NCBI RefSeq assembly: GCF_014898055.3
Contig: NW_026555331.1
Location: forward strand, 102,322,684 to 102,386,683
Reading direction: 5' to 3'
Length of the DNA: 64,000 nucleotides
Origin: Talpa occidentalis
Lineage: Eukaryota > Chordata > Mammalia > Eulipotyphla > Talpidae
Shown here: one piece after another, positions 10,501 through 21,499 of the stretch
Layout of the letters: every line of letters starts with the position of its first letter
Numbering within the stretch: position 1 is the stretch's first letter
The notes under the pieces: generated by a model
Database searches by the model: none
What the model was told of the DNA's origin: nothing
The model's input: the letters and a program-made list of their open reading frames with translations, nothing else
Made by a program: the position numbers and the translations under genes

Positions 10501-11767
10501 TTCTTTCTTTTCTTTTTTTTTTTTAATTTAGATACATGCATTCATACTTCTCCCAAAGGGGCTGTCTGTGGCCGCAAGGCGCTTGGGCCTGGCGTACAAG
10601 GTTTTGGAACAAAGGAAGAAAAGGGGAAGAAATGGAGGCTTTGTTGGGAAAAAGCCACTAAGAACTTAAAAGTGTGGTTCATTAGTTTTTATAATATATA
10701 GGGTTATATGCCCTCCAGTTAGCTCAGTAAATGAGAAAGAAATAGCCGAGGAACAAGGTCTTTGCTCCCGCCCTGGTCTGTCCGATTGGGCTGCCAGCCT
10801 GGAAAGCCAAAACACCGTTTCAAAATCTAGGAGTTGTCCCTTGTGGTCACGAAGTGCTGGGACTTTTCACATTCAATTAACTGGGCCCCAGAAACTTAAA
10901 AGTCACTATGTCTGGAGCTACCAACACACCACCACCCATAAAATTCACTTCTTCAAATTCAATTCAAAGAGCAACAGATGTCTGCCCCAGGCAGAGTAAC
11001 ACAGGACAAGGCTTTAGACGAACGAGCTGAGACCAAATGAACCCAATGAGGCCAAAAGGGAAGATGGGCAAGGAAGCATTGAAAGCAGTGTCTGGCATCC
11101 CATCTGCTCCAAGAAATTCCCTCTCCTAGAGTGAAGTGTCACCCCAGGATCTGGCAGGCTAAACCTTTCAGCCTCTAAGTTTTTAGGGGCCAAACCAGCA
11201 GAGGGGCTTACAGATAATATTCTGACTCAGTCTTGGCAGGGACCAGCAGGAGCAGCACCAACTGGGGTCTCCAAGGCAAGCTAGACTCAAAAGTTATTTT
11301 AAAAGGGATAAATCCTATGCAACCAGTGAAGGGAAAAAGCAGCGAGAGATGGGGAAGCGGTCCTGCTAAAAGACCAAACGGGGAAACCACGTTTTATACC
11401 CAAGCCTGACAAGGAAATGTTTTAGGGCTCTCCTTCCCTTCCAATCACATCAAGAGCACACCAGAGATGCAAGTGGGTGAGGGCTGAGTCAGGGGAGTAA
11501 GTGGACAACAGGTCCAGATGTTTCTTTGGTTCTCTCCAGTCTCACCAGTGGAATTGTTCGAGTCAGGTTTCTTCCCTGCCACATCCTGCTCTACAGCGCT
11601 GAAGAAGCCTGGGACTTCTCCCCGGAGAAGCAGAAAAGGTCCCCAGAGTGGTCTTTACCTCCCAGATAGCTGATGAAGGAGTTTGCCTTAGAGAACTAGA
11701 ATGGTCACAGGTTCTTCCTGGCAGGTGCTGAGGTCCAGATCTGTGCACAAGGTTGGGAGGACAAAGG
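10501..11767 (-). pseudogene. POM121: Probable 3' UTR and poly(A) tail of the POM121 retrocopy
   Basis: This stretch continues directly beyond the decayed POM121 C-terminal frame (ends near 11768) in the same orientation. It ends in a 24-base T-rich tract at 10501-10524, which reads as an A-rich tail on the minus strand. No coding signal is present. The 3' UTR assignment is inferred from position and tail only, since I could not match it to a known POM121 UTR. A clear target-site duplication was not found. Confidence 0.5.
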
Positions 11768-13310
11768 CTAGGGACAAAGGCTATAGTTTGTGAGTGTGCT
11801 GCCTTCAGGCCTGCAGTTGCTGTGAAGCTCCTGGGGTCTTGGATCCTGCACCCATGGAAAATAATGGGCGCTCTGACTTTCCAATAAAATCTTGGGCAGG
11901 TATTGAGGATGACCCAAAGGAGAGGTTACTGCCAGAAGTGCCCACCCCAGAGGCCAGAGTATTCTTTTCAAAGGTGGATTTGGAGGTGTCACCAACACAG
12001 GTTTGCCCTCAGTTGTGCTGGCCACATTGAAAGTCACGGGTGTGCTCTGGTTATGTGTGCCCCTGGTGGTATGATCCAAGCCTCCCTGAAAAGCAATCGT
12101 ATTTTCAGCGGCCCCATTCTGTCCTGTTCCAAAGCTGAAAGCTCCAGAGGTGAAGCTGGGTGACCACCTTGATCCCAAAGCACCTGCTGGCATCTGGGTT
12201 GTGAAACCCCCAAATGGGAAGGGTGATGGCTTTGTGCTACCACACAGAGAGCTTCTGGCCCCACTGCAGGTAGTTTGGGACGTAGCTAGCTCTAAAGCCA
12301 GTGGTGATGGCTGCGCCAAAGCAGAAAATCGCTGTGGTACTGCTAAAGAGGGACTGAGTGCTGGCAGGGGTGCTGAAGGCAGAGGCTGTGGGTTTAAAAC
12401 CCACAGAGAGACTGTGTAGTGCTGACAACAGCTAACTGGGCTGGGGCTGGGGCTGGAGTAGCAATTGGGGCTGGGCTGAGTTTCCAAATGTGAAAGGGCT
12501 ACTAAAGCTCAGGGTTGGGGCTGGCTTGGCTACTCCCTGCTGCTGTGAATCAGTGGCCCAAAATGTGGACTGGGGCTTGAGTCCTGGATATGATATGGGG
12601 GTGGGGAAGCCTAGTGCTTGAGCCAAGAAGAATGTGGAGTGCTGGGGTGGTAGTGCTACTGAATGTCACCATAGGCCAGCATTGGTGATAGTATCAGAGG
12701 TTTCCCAGGTACTGCCAAAGGCACTGGAGATGGCAGTGCTGCTGCTGTCAGTTGTCTGAATGGCACGAGGAAGGGACTGGCCAAAGTGATGACTGTTGTT
12801 GAAACAGGCATGGCAGAAGGCTTGCCAAATTGGAATAGGGAGCCCAGGACTGGAGTAAAGCTGGTGCCAGAGTCAAGGGGCGTGTCAAAGAGGAAAGACT
12901 GGGAAGTAGAGGTGGTGCTGGTCACACTGCTCATGGTGCTGGTCACTGTGCTCACAGCAAAGCCAAACATGGATTCCAGAGCAGAATCTGCTAGCTGTGG
13001 TCATGGAAACTACTGTTGATATGACTCTGGCATGGCCACTGAAGAGAGGGGCACTCGCGCTAGTGGCTAGAGTCGTTGTTTGATTGACGAAGAAGGAAGA
13101 TAATAAGGTCTCATTACTTATCCCTGATGGGCAGAGTTCTTTAAACAAAGCAACTTCAAAGTTCCCACTCTGTCCTCATAGGTTTCTTTCTCTTACTCTA
13201 CAAACAACCTAGGAAGGTCCACTTCAATCAGCTTAAGGTTTTCAGGGAGGAAATAGTTGGGGGACCTGACAAGGCCCGGTGAATATCAGGTCTGATAAGG
13301 ACCTTACACG
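11768..13310 (-). pseudogene. POM121: POM121 retrocopy, 3' (C-terminal FG-repeat) part
   Basis: POM121 is an integral pore-membrane nucleoporin whose C-terminal half is a Phe-Gly repeat region. Reading the minus strand downwards, decayed frames follow the POM121 order: 'QTTTLATSASAPLFSG' near 13090, 'TSTTSTSQSFLF' and 'SLFQFGKPSAMP' near 12850, 'SFSSPFTFGNSA' near 12480, 'SAFSTPASTQSLF' and 'FCFGAAITTGF' near 12330, 'SPFPFGGFTT' and 'GAFSFGTGQNG' near 12150, and '[19 protein letters not shown]' near 12020. Frames break repeatedly and stops and frameshifts are present. The absence of introns fits a processed copy. A 239-codon open stretch at 11768-12487 is a chance survivor plus readthrough. 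Similarity begins around 13310. The N-terminal half is found at 13682-15030 on the opposite strand. Confidence 0.88.
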
Positions 13311-13681
13311 TTGTTTGAAATAAATATTTATTTAAGTTATCTGAAGGGAGAGTCAGAAGAATTTATGACAATGTTTGATTTAATCCTGTATTTTAAGCCC
13401 TGGATACTTGCTTGGGTCTTAACATTGAGCTAAGGTATAAAAGTCCTGTTCTTTGATTTGTAGCTGTAATTGCCATTTTGAGATTCTAGAAGAGTTGTGA
13501 ATCTGTCCCCCTCTTCACAGTTTCATGCCTTTAACTAAAAACCCAACTCATTTCTGAGTTAAATGTCTTTACCAGTGTTGTATAGAGCTGTAACATTTTA
13601 TTTTTAAGTAATCACTTACAAATATGTTCTTTGCTCTCTCAAAATCATTTAGGACATGTTTTCACAAACAGGCAATTTCAG
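13311..13681. other. Junction segment between the two halves of the POM121 retrocopy
   Basis: About 370 bp of AT-rich sequence separates the upstream end of the minus-strand C-terminal part from the plus-strand start codon at 13682. It could be POM121 5' UTR attached to the inverted half, filler added when the two cDNAs were joined, or a later insertion. I could not match it to anything. Confidence 0.4.
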
Positions 13682-15030
13682 ATGTCTCCAGCAGCTGCAG
13701 TGACTGAAGGAGGCAACGATGGTGGCAACAGTGTCAGTGATGGGGGTTGGGGCGGGTGTTGGAGTGGGGGGCTGCAGGTCATGATGCTGGCCAATGGGGC
13801 CCAGGCCTGGCTGGCTTTGGGGGCTTCCTGGCTTGGTGGGGACTTCGAGCTCTGAACCCTGCGCTTTCTCCTCTCTGATTAGAACATACAGTAAACGGAC
13901 ACCTCCCACCTTGTCCCAGGTTGAGTCTGTGACAATCCTCCTCAAAGGACCCTCTGTGCACAGCCCTGCACAGCACTGCTCCACACTGGAGTGCCTGGCC
14001 GCCAGTGCCCTGGGTCCATGGCCTTCTTCCCTCTCATGCAACGCATCTTCCACCCTCTGAGGTCTTCCCCCAGGATTGTGGAACTTTATCAAGTGGGTTT
14101 ATAAAAACACCTTGAAGACTGTGTCCAATTCATTAGGCCCGATGTCCATTACCAAGACTACTTCCCACATTGTACTGAATGGTTATCAAAAGACTGTGCT
14201 ATTTGCTGTAATTCCAGAATGGTGAGCAACCCAGTGACATCCTGTTAGCAAATTGACTCTTCTCCACTACCAAAGCAGATAATCTGCTCAACACTTGTCC
14301 TCACTATCAAGTAGCACCCCAAAGTCCATGGGCAAAGGAGACTATACCGAGTGTTCTCAGAGAGAGGAAGAAAAGGGCTGTGGAGGAAGAGGACCAAATA
14401 TTTGCTGAAATATTGGGCAGGAAAACAAATGAAGGTGCTGTGACAGCAGTGTGAGATGTCCACGGTGGTCATTTAAGTTCCTGGTTCTTTTGTGCTTGAT
14501 CCTGGGTCTCTGGAGAGAGGTGTCAATTCTGAGCTCAGAAGGCCACTTGAATAAGAGATCCTGCACCTCTCCTACAAGCTCCTTGACTAATGCATACATG
14601 AGTGGTATCCCTGGTTCCAGTCACAATGCCATTACCAGCCCTCACTGCTCTATTCCATGCTTCTCTTGTCTAACCAATCTCTTTGGTCGGAGCATTGACC
14701 AGAACATATTTAAAGCAGATCATTCTGGGACAAAAAGGTAGTTCCAGCTATAAGAATGACATAAAGGTTAACTTGGGTTGAGAACTACAGCACCCACAGA
14801 CATACCCAGAACTGAGCCCAGGAGTCTACCTCATGGAGGACTGCCTTGATATTTGCTTGGGCCATGATTCCAATTCTTCATGCATATCCTTTTTTCCTCA
14901 GATTTGTGCAACCCAACTGAGGCCAGTAGTTCCTTTACATGCCACCAGCAAGTTACTAATGGTTGTGCCAAGAACCTGTAATTTTTTCTTTCCAGTGAAA
15001 ACTTGGTTCTTTAAGGCCTCCAATCTTCTT
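13682..15030 (+). pseudogene. POM121: POM121 retrocopy, inverted 5' (N-terminal) part
   Basis: The plus strand begins with ATG at 13682 and reads MSPAAA, the POM121 N-terminus. 'AQAWLALGASWLGG' follows, corresponding to the hydrophobic ALAWLAVGAT membrane region. Further on come 'TVNGHL' near 13895, 'CPIH.A', 'PLPRLLPTLY' near 14120-14180, 'AKETIPSVLREEEK' near 14330, 'HLNKRSCTSPTSSLTNAY' near 14545-14595 and 'GIPGSSHNAI' near 14600-14630. These occur in the same order as in POM121 residues 1 to roughly 450. Stops and frameshifts are frequent. Weaker similarity continues to about 15030-15180. The strand is opposite to the C-terminal half at 11768-13310, so the copy is internally inverted. Confidence 0.85.
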
Positions 15031-15242
15031 TGTGAGTTTCTAGCCAAGAACTTGTCCTCAGGTATAATATGCTTAAATTTTATTATGAGCTTATAAAAGT
15101 GTCCTGGTGTGTCATTACAGCTTAACTGTAATGGTGATGAACTGTTCTGAGTCATCCACCAAGGAGTTACAGGTGGTCATAATGAATAGGCAGGGTTGAG
15201 GTTAGAAACTGGCTATAGCCTCAGACACTGAGAAATAAGGGC

Positions 15243-15395
15243 CAGGTGACAGAATTGTATTAGAAAGAGCAAGGTCTTCTGAGTTAGAGATACCTGAGTT
15301 TGAATCTTAGTTCCACCACTTAGTAATGAGCAATTTAAACATTGCTCAGCTTTATTTTCTGATAAAGTGAAGCTAATAATTACTGCCACTCCACC
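15243..15395 (+). repeat. MIR element
   Basis: Blocks 'attagaaagagcaaggtctt', 'gagtttgaatcttagttcca', 'ccacttagtaatgag', 'tcagctttattttctgataa' follow the MIR consensus order (GAGTTCGAATCCCAGCTC, CCACTTACTAGC, CTCAGTTTCCTCATCTG). Confidence 0.8.
15321..15366 (+). repeat. 46-bp direct repeat, copy 1
   Basis: The block runs from tagtaatgag to the 'tgataaa' at 15366. It matches 15934-15979 at 41 of 46 positions. It lies within the MIR annotated at 15243-15395, but the shared text departs from MIR consensus in the same way in both copies. Confidence 0.85.
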
Positions 15396-16744
15396 CCAAC
15401 ACACACACATGCACACGGCTGTTTTGTTAAATTAGACCAAGCATAGAAAACACCTGGTAGCCATGCAATTGGAACATTAAAAAAATCAGAGCTATAAAAT
15501 AGCTGCCATCATTGCTTTCAATAAGGATTTTGACCCTGCTTGCCAAAATAGTCACAAATAGACTCATTTAAAATTCAAAGAACTGAATGCAGCCCACAAG
15601 AGCATTATCAAAACTTTTATTTAGGGAATAAATTGAAAAATGGAATGTAATATATCTGTGAATATCAAAATGAGCCTTGACAAATTTGGAACCAACACAG
15701 CACTTGCTCTAGAATTGTCAACAAGGGAGGAGTTAAGAGTGCTACAAAATGAAATCGTAGGATTTAGAAAGCAGGCAATTCTATTTTTCAGAAAACCAAA
15801 GAAAGTTAAAAAGTTATTAACTCTAGCCTGGGATGCAGAGTGAGGTTCATTTGGGGCTTGGGACATAAATATGTCTGAGATGCTCTTAGATTGTTGGGGA
15901 AGAATGCTATCCTTCTGTCATTAAAGCTGGGCTTAGTAGCAAGCAATTTAAACATCGCTCAGCTTTATTTCCTGATAAACAAAGTGAACCCAAGAGGCAA
16001 GATCTTTACAGGGGCAGGCCATTTGTAAGTGAACCTGCAGGTCCAGGATAAAGCGGGTGGAGGAGGTCTCAAGGTCTGATATCCACTTCTTTCTCATGTG
16101 TGGGGCTAAAATGCAATCGCTTTCAGCTACTGTTTGAAGATAATGGAAAAGCAATCACAACTTCAAAAGATAAAATCTTGGAAAGAGTGGCAGAAAAAAG
16201 TGAACTGACATTCTGTGATTGCATTTTGCTTCAAAGCCATTAGCCATTCTGGGTATGGAGCGAAGGCCAAAGAATCCAGGGAATGGACATGAAGGGAAGG
16301 ACCTCTACTTTCTTTCTGTAATAGTGAAACAAAAACTAGAAAAATGAAGGGTGAGTGTCTCACTGAGAAGGAAGAGACAGAAGATGTGCCCAACACCCTA
16401 TCCTTTCAGCTCAGAAAAAGAGAGCTGAGTTTGTGTCAGCCTTGTAACACTGAGGAGACAAGGTCAGAGTTCAAGGTTCACTTTGGGATGATCCCAGTCA
16501 ACTCTCTTAGCTCTTAAGGCTGTTTTAAAGAGCACAATTGACCCAGACCTGGAAAAAGCCTTTCCAAAAGTTTCAATCCAACTCATAAGTTCAGCCTCTA
16601 AATGAGTTAAGATATTCAGCCTCCATTCTACCTACCAAGCAAAAGAAAGGGTGAACTTTCTCTAGAGGAATTTATCAACCTAGACTTACTATAATTGTTC
16701 ATACTCCGTGTCAGCATTCAATTAATTTTTCCTGCCCATCCAGT
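15396..16744. other. Intergenic DNA, nothing recognised
   Basis: A 67-codon open stretch at 15640-15843 lacks recognisable motifs. No other gene or confident repeat was seen apart from the second copy of the 46-bp repeat. Confidence 0.4.
15934..15979 (+). repeat. 46-bp direct repeat, copy 2
   Basis: Runs from tagtagcaag through caatttaaacatcgctcagc to 'cctgataaa'. It is a near-duplicate of 15321-15366, offset by 613 bp, with five substitutions and no gap. The flanks outside the block are not alike. Confidence 0.85.
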
Positions 16745-17260
16745 TAAAAGTCAATATTTCAGTGTTTACCGAATGCCAGGCAATGTGTTAAACACTTTCG
16801 TTTGGATCAAGAAGATGTGGTACATATATACCATGGAATATTACTCAGCATTCAAAAAAGATAAACACATGCAATTTGCAGCAACATGGATGGCGCTGGA
16901 AGGGATCATGCTCAGCGAAATAAGCCAAAAAGAAAAAGAAAAATACCGGATGGTCTCACTCATAGCAGGAATCTAGAAAACTTAAATAAGGGACCAGGAA
17001 AATGAATATAAGAAAGTGAAAATCAAAATCAACAAAAAACTATGAACCAGAGACACTTTTTGGGGGGTGGGAGGCGGGAGGGGAAGGATTGGGGTCAGAA
17101 TGGGGCGTTTGCAATTGTATGGGGGAATATAAAAATAAAATTTATTATAAAAAAAAAACAAAAAAACTTTCGTTTAATCCTCACAATAACCCTAAGTGTT
17201 AATATAATCACTGTCTGTTTACAGATGAGGAAGCTTTAGGCACCAAAGGCTTAGTGTGCC
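16745..17260 (+). repeat. MIR/L2-type element split by an L1 insertion
   Basis: The left part 'gccaggcaatgtgttaaaca' (about 16775-16803) continues across the L1 with 'ttaatcctcacaataaccct' and 'ttacagatgaggaagcttt' (about 17171-17240). Together they restore the familiar GCCAGGCACTGTGCTAA...AATCCTCACAACAACCC...CAGATGAGGAAACT order of a MIR3/L2-related repeat. Confidence 0.8.
16804..17165 (+). mobile_element. L1 3'-end insertion, 5'-truncated
   Basis: Contains the end of L1 ORF2 ('tggtacatatataccatgga', 'gcaacatggatggcgctgga', 'tgctcagcgaaataagcc'), a short 3' UTR with a G-rich block near 17060-17085, an AATAAAATTTATT end and an A-rich tail. It is flanked by the target-site duplication ACTTTCGTTT (16794-16803 and 17166-17175), and the flank on each side belongs to the same older MIR/L2 repeat. 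Confidence 0.92.
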
Positions 17261-17261
17261 T

Positions 17262-17985
17262 GATTCCACCAAGCGGAGTCAGCAGGGGGCTCAGACCCAT
17301 AGGCTGTCTTTCTTCAACATTTACTACAAAAAAGTATAAAGTTTTTGCCTTACTTGCCAATATCATATGCCCCAATTCAGGACAGGTGATTTGGAAATCT
17401 ACAGCTTTTTTACCCAAAACCACAGAGATTTGTCTTTTCTTGGTCTTGATATATTACCTCTGCTTTATGCAAGTAGGAAAGCTACAATTTCATTAAAACT
17501 TCCAATGAATAATAAAAGCTGTATTTTCCAGAATTTAGTCTATTTGTTCTGTTGGAGTGTGGCTCCTAATGTGAAGTTCCCACATCGAAATGAAAACATT
17601 TAGTCCTTCCAAATCTATGCGAGGAAGGCAGAGCACAAGGGGGATGGGAATGATGGTAGAGTGATCATGCTGGAACTTTCTGATATCATGAATATTCTGA
17701 ACCATATCTGAATTAAGAACAATATTGTTGAAGGTGGGGGATGGGATACAAAAACCTTCCTTGTAGTCAAGAAGTAGAGAATTCATATCTGAAATGGGAG
17801 GCAAGGTCATCTGCTGTGAGAATGGGGACAGGGGTGAGAAAAGGCGCTTGAAGAGCATGATGTACTTCTAAATTAACCACAAGGAAAACTGGGAGAGCAT
17901 GGATAGTTCAGTTGAATCTAGATACCTTTGCTTTACTACACATAATCCCACTGAACTCCTTACATTTTGCTATTTATGTCAACAT
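17262..17985. other. Intergenic DNA, nothing recognised
   Basis: No supported gene or nameable repeat. Overlapping short frames on both strands show no protein-family features. Confidence 0.4.
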
Positions 17986-17989
17986 CTTA

Positions 17990-18650
17990 CCTCATGGCTA
18001 AATATTTCATTGTGTGGCTATATCACATTGATATAATCCTCTATCAGTGGACACCTAGGTTGTTTCCAAGTCCTAGTTATTGTAAATAATGCTGCTAGGA
18101 ACATTGTAGAACATCTATTTTTTTGATTTGATTTCGTACTATGGATAGAATGGAATTGCTGGGTCATATGGTATTTCCACGTTTATATTTTTAGGGTAAA
18201 TCCAGATTGTTTTCCAAAATGGCTGTTACTAGTTCTCATTCCCACCAACAGTGTTACAAGGCTCCTTTTTCTCTGCATCCTCCTTAACATTTGTTTCGGG
18301 GGTCATTTTAATACATGCTATTCTCACCGGTGTGAGATAGTGTCTCACTGTGGTTTTGACCTTCATCCCCCTATTAAAAGTGATGAACATTTTCCCATGT
18401 ATCTATTGGCCTTCTGGATATCTCTGGTGAATTCTGTTGATCTGCTGCCTATTTTTTTGTTAAATTGTAACTATTTTTTATGTTTTAGGTATTATTCCCT
18501 TGGTGGTTGTGTAATGTGTAAATTTTCTCATTTAGCAGGATATCTTTTAAATCTATTCTCCTTTGTGTACAAGTTAAATTTGAGGTAATCCCAATCGTAT
18601 ATTTTTTGTTCTATTTTCCTTGCTATAGGAGCCGAGCTTATCACTATGAA
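17990..18650 (-). mobile_element. Old L1 3' fragment
   Basis: Reverse-oriented L1 blocks include 'ggacacctaggttgtttcca', 'tattgtaaataatgctgcta', 'gaattgctgggtcatatggt' and 'cccaccaacagtg'. These are the complements of the late ORF2 region. Divergence is high and the element is 5'-truncated. Confidence 0.8.
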
Positions 18651-19149
18651 ATGTACTGCCAATGTTTTCTTCTAAGATGTCTAATTTCAGAGGTGGAGTA
18701 GTTCAGGAGAAATGACAAGTCTAAACTGGAACCATGGAAAGAGCTGAGGAGCAAAAATCAAGTAAAAAAAGTGTTGAGAACAAGTGGCATATTAAGGGTG
18801 GGTAATGTACTCACATGTAGCTATTACTGGTGTAATTGGAAAAACAAATCAGAGTTGAAATAAAGAAGTATATAAGCTAGGTGCTTAACTTCTTGGTTAA
18901 TGTGACGAAGATGCACAAGTGGACAACAGCAAAGGGTCCATGAAGCTATCTGGCATCTCAGAATTAAGTCTGTTTGTACGAGTAATGATCTGGACGAAGC
19001 CAAGAACACAAGGTTCTCTATTGTGGAAGAACAAGCAAGCCCCACTTATGAAGGCTGAAGAGGCAAGGGAAAAGTTTTGTCTTTAGTTAAGGTAAGAATT
19101 GTGCAGTTCTGAAGACTAGTTTATATGGAGTGTTAGCAGGCACCATGGA

Positions 19150-19295
19150 AAAGCAGTGTCAGGACATGCAATACTACCACCAAGGCAATGTAGCTCTCTG
19201 AGTCTGTTTACTTAGCTATAAAACAGGGACAATACCTGTTCCATACATCCAAGGTCATGAGGATGAATTGAGATGTGAATGCAACTAATAACTAT
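19150..19295 (+). repeat. MIR element
   Basis: 'ctctgagtctgtttacttag', 'ctataaaacagggacaatac' and 'catgaggatgaattgagatg' follow the MIR 3' half (CTCAGTTTCCTCATCTGTAAAATGGGGATAATA ... GAGGATTAAATGAG). Confidence 0.7.
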
Positions 19296-19316
19296 TTGAT
19301 ATGGGACTAGATTGGG

Positions 19317-19380
19317 TTATGCTTAAGTGTTTGGGTTACCAATAAATGTCATGCTCAAGTGTCTGGGTTACCAATAAATG
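19317..19380 (+). repeat. Two-copy 32-bp tandem duplication
   Basis: Unit 1 (19317-19348) and unit 2 (19349-19380) both read approximately 'atgcttaagtgtttgggtta' plus 'ccaataaatg', with three or four substitutions. Simple local duplication. Confidence 0.85.
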
Positions 19381-19814
19381 ATTATAACTACATATGCATA
19401 AAGATTTTATGATGCCTATGGTTTTTATTCTGAATGTGAAACTAAGTTCTCCCAAGGGAGGTAAAAAATGAGAACAGCCTAGGGTGTCAAATGTCTTGGA
19501 GATAATGAGTCAACTGAGACTAGAACAGACCTGACAATTAGGTTAATGGCTAACCTTGGAAGCAGTAATTTTTTACCGACTTTGAAGAAATTTGATGTGG
19601 ATATTAAAATGAAGAAAACAAATATTCCAGGGCTTACCACAGCCAAGAGCTTTCACAGATGTCACTTAATGAATAATCAACAGCAACCTCCTGAGGTAAT
19701 TATCCCTGTTCTCCAGATGGCAAAAACTAGGTTGTGCAAGCTCTACATCAGAGGTCAAGAAATGTCTCCTGTAAGGTCTCAGTCAGTACTTTAAACTTTG
19801 TGGATGTTCCTGTC

Positions 19815-19975
19815 TGTTACTACTCTACTTTGATATTATAGCAAGCACAGCAGTCTAAGACATACCATAAATGAATGCATGTGGCTGTGTCCCAATAAAG
19901 CTGTATTTACAGAACCAGGTGTCTAAACCAGGTCGAGCTCATCGGCTGTTGTTTATTGACCCCCTACTCCACTTT
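19815..19975 (-). mobile_element. hAT-type DNA transposon remnant
   Basis: 'gtggctgtgtcccaataaag' and 'ctgtatttacagaacc' match the internal part of the same CAGGGGTCGGCAAAC-type hAT element as at 5578. Ends are degraded. Confidence 0.5.
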
Positions 19976-20614
19976 TTCTAATCCTAAACACTACATCCCC
20001 CCTCCTAACAACACAGGTAATACTATTAAGTAGTTCAATGTTCCTTTTTTGAAGTACACTGTTCAAGCTTTGGACTCATAATTAGTGATCCCTGTGTGGA
20101 ACGTAGTCACATTTCTAATGAATAGAACTATGCTACTCATTCTATGCTGAGCATCACACTGGGCTTTCAAGTACTCTGATCCAATGAAGGAGAGTTAAGA
20201 GCCCATCAATTTAAGAAACTTAGTTTTGGTTTACTCTCTCATGAGAGCTAGACTTCTATCAAACAACCTGAGTCTAGATAACCGGGGAAGACCAGCCTCT
20301 GGTAAAGCCTCCATCATCACAACCTTTTCAATTTATAATCTTCAGTGACTAAAGTGAGAATGAACATCTATAGGGAGGCTAGAGGAAAATGATGGGAAAG
20401 GACAAGATACATTTCTACCTACTACCACAATACCACCTATGTAAAATACACTGCGTCAACTTATGAATGGAAGAGGTGAAGTTATAGAGGTGAGCACATC
20501 AGATTTAGAAACATGAATTGGAATCCATATTCTCAAGGGCACTTTAGTGTATTTGTTAGAATCCTAGATTAAGAGTGAGGGAAACATATTGTTACAGATT
20601 CTGGTTCTAGATCT

Positions 20615-20815
20615 GTGCTCTCCATATAATAACCATTAGGCCATGTAAATTACAAGTAAAATAAAATTTATACTGCAGCTATGAGTCATACTAGGCCTAT
20701 GTTAAGGGTTCAAAAGTCACATGCAGTTAGTGGCTAACGTATCGGACAGCACAGTCTAGAAGACATGCATCATCATAGAAAATTGTTACTGGACAGTGCT
20801 GTTCTAGAAAAATTT
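20615..20815 (-). mobile_element. hAT-type MER element remnant
   Basis: 'agttagtggctaacgtatcg', 'gacagcacagtctagaagac' and the terminal 'ggacagtgctgttctag' correspond to a mammalian non-autonomous hAT element that starts CAGTGCTGTCCAATAGAAC. Subfamily not determined. Confidence 0.65.
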
Positions 20816-21499
20816 GAATGTAGGCAGCATTGGGAAGAAACACTCCTTAAATATACTTTACTCTTGCTTTTGTTAACACTCAATAAGTCACCTACCACAA
20901 AGCACTAGAAATGAAGATATGTGGATTATAGTGCTTGCTAGCTTTTTCCCCTCGTTTATTTCTGAAAACATATATCACATACACCTAGGCATGTCCCCTC
21001 TTTTGAATTACCTATAGGGTTACTTATATTATAAATCACCGACGCCACTTATTGAGTATATCTGGGCTAGAATACAGCAAGTACGTGATGATTATTTAGA
21101 CCAACATAGGCACACACACAAAAAATCAACTCCCTGGACTCCATATCTTTCCATATAGGTCCAGAATTATTGCTTATAAGCTAATTGCTGCACCATTTCT
21201 AAATAGTATTAACTTGGGCGTAATCTCTGAAGGGTTTCAGGATAGATTTTTTTTAATTCTCCACCATTAACACTCAGACTAGAACTTAACCTCAATTATA
21301 GCAGACTCTTTTGTTTCCCAAAATTATTTCTGCAAGCTTCCAGACTGACTTTTTTGCTCTCACCTTATCTCCAATGATTCAAAATAAGATTCACAAGTTA
21401 CTAATGGCTTTGTCAGGCCTTGAAGGCCTATCTAATCATCTCCATTACCTTTGAAAGCATTGATGAGGAACTTCCCAATCTCACTGTCCACAGAGGTGC

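Noticed and set aside
11768..12487. 239-codon minus-strand open frame as a functional POM121-like gene
   Set aside because: Its ends do not match POM121 boundaries, neighbouring POM121 segments lie in other frames and the N-terminal half is inverted, so it is a surviving stretch of a pseudogene.
13649..14092. 147-codon minus-strand open frame
   Set aside because: Antisense to the inverted POM121 N-terminal segment; the plus-strand reading carries the homology.
14898..15155. Possible talin/HIP1-like 'LLVACK' peptide on the minus strand
   Set aside because: Only a six-residue resemblance with no flanking agreement; the plus strand fits the end of the POM121 N-terminal part better.
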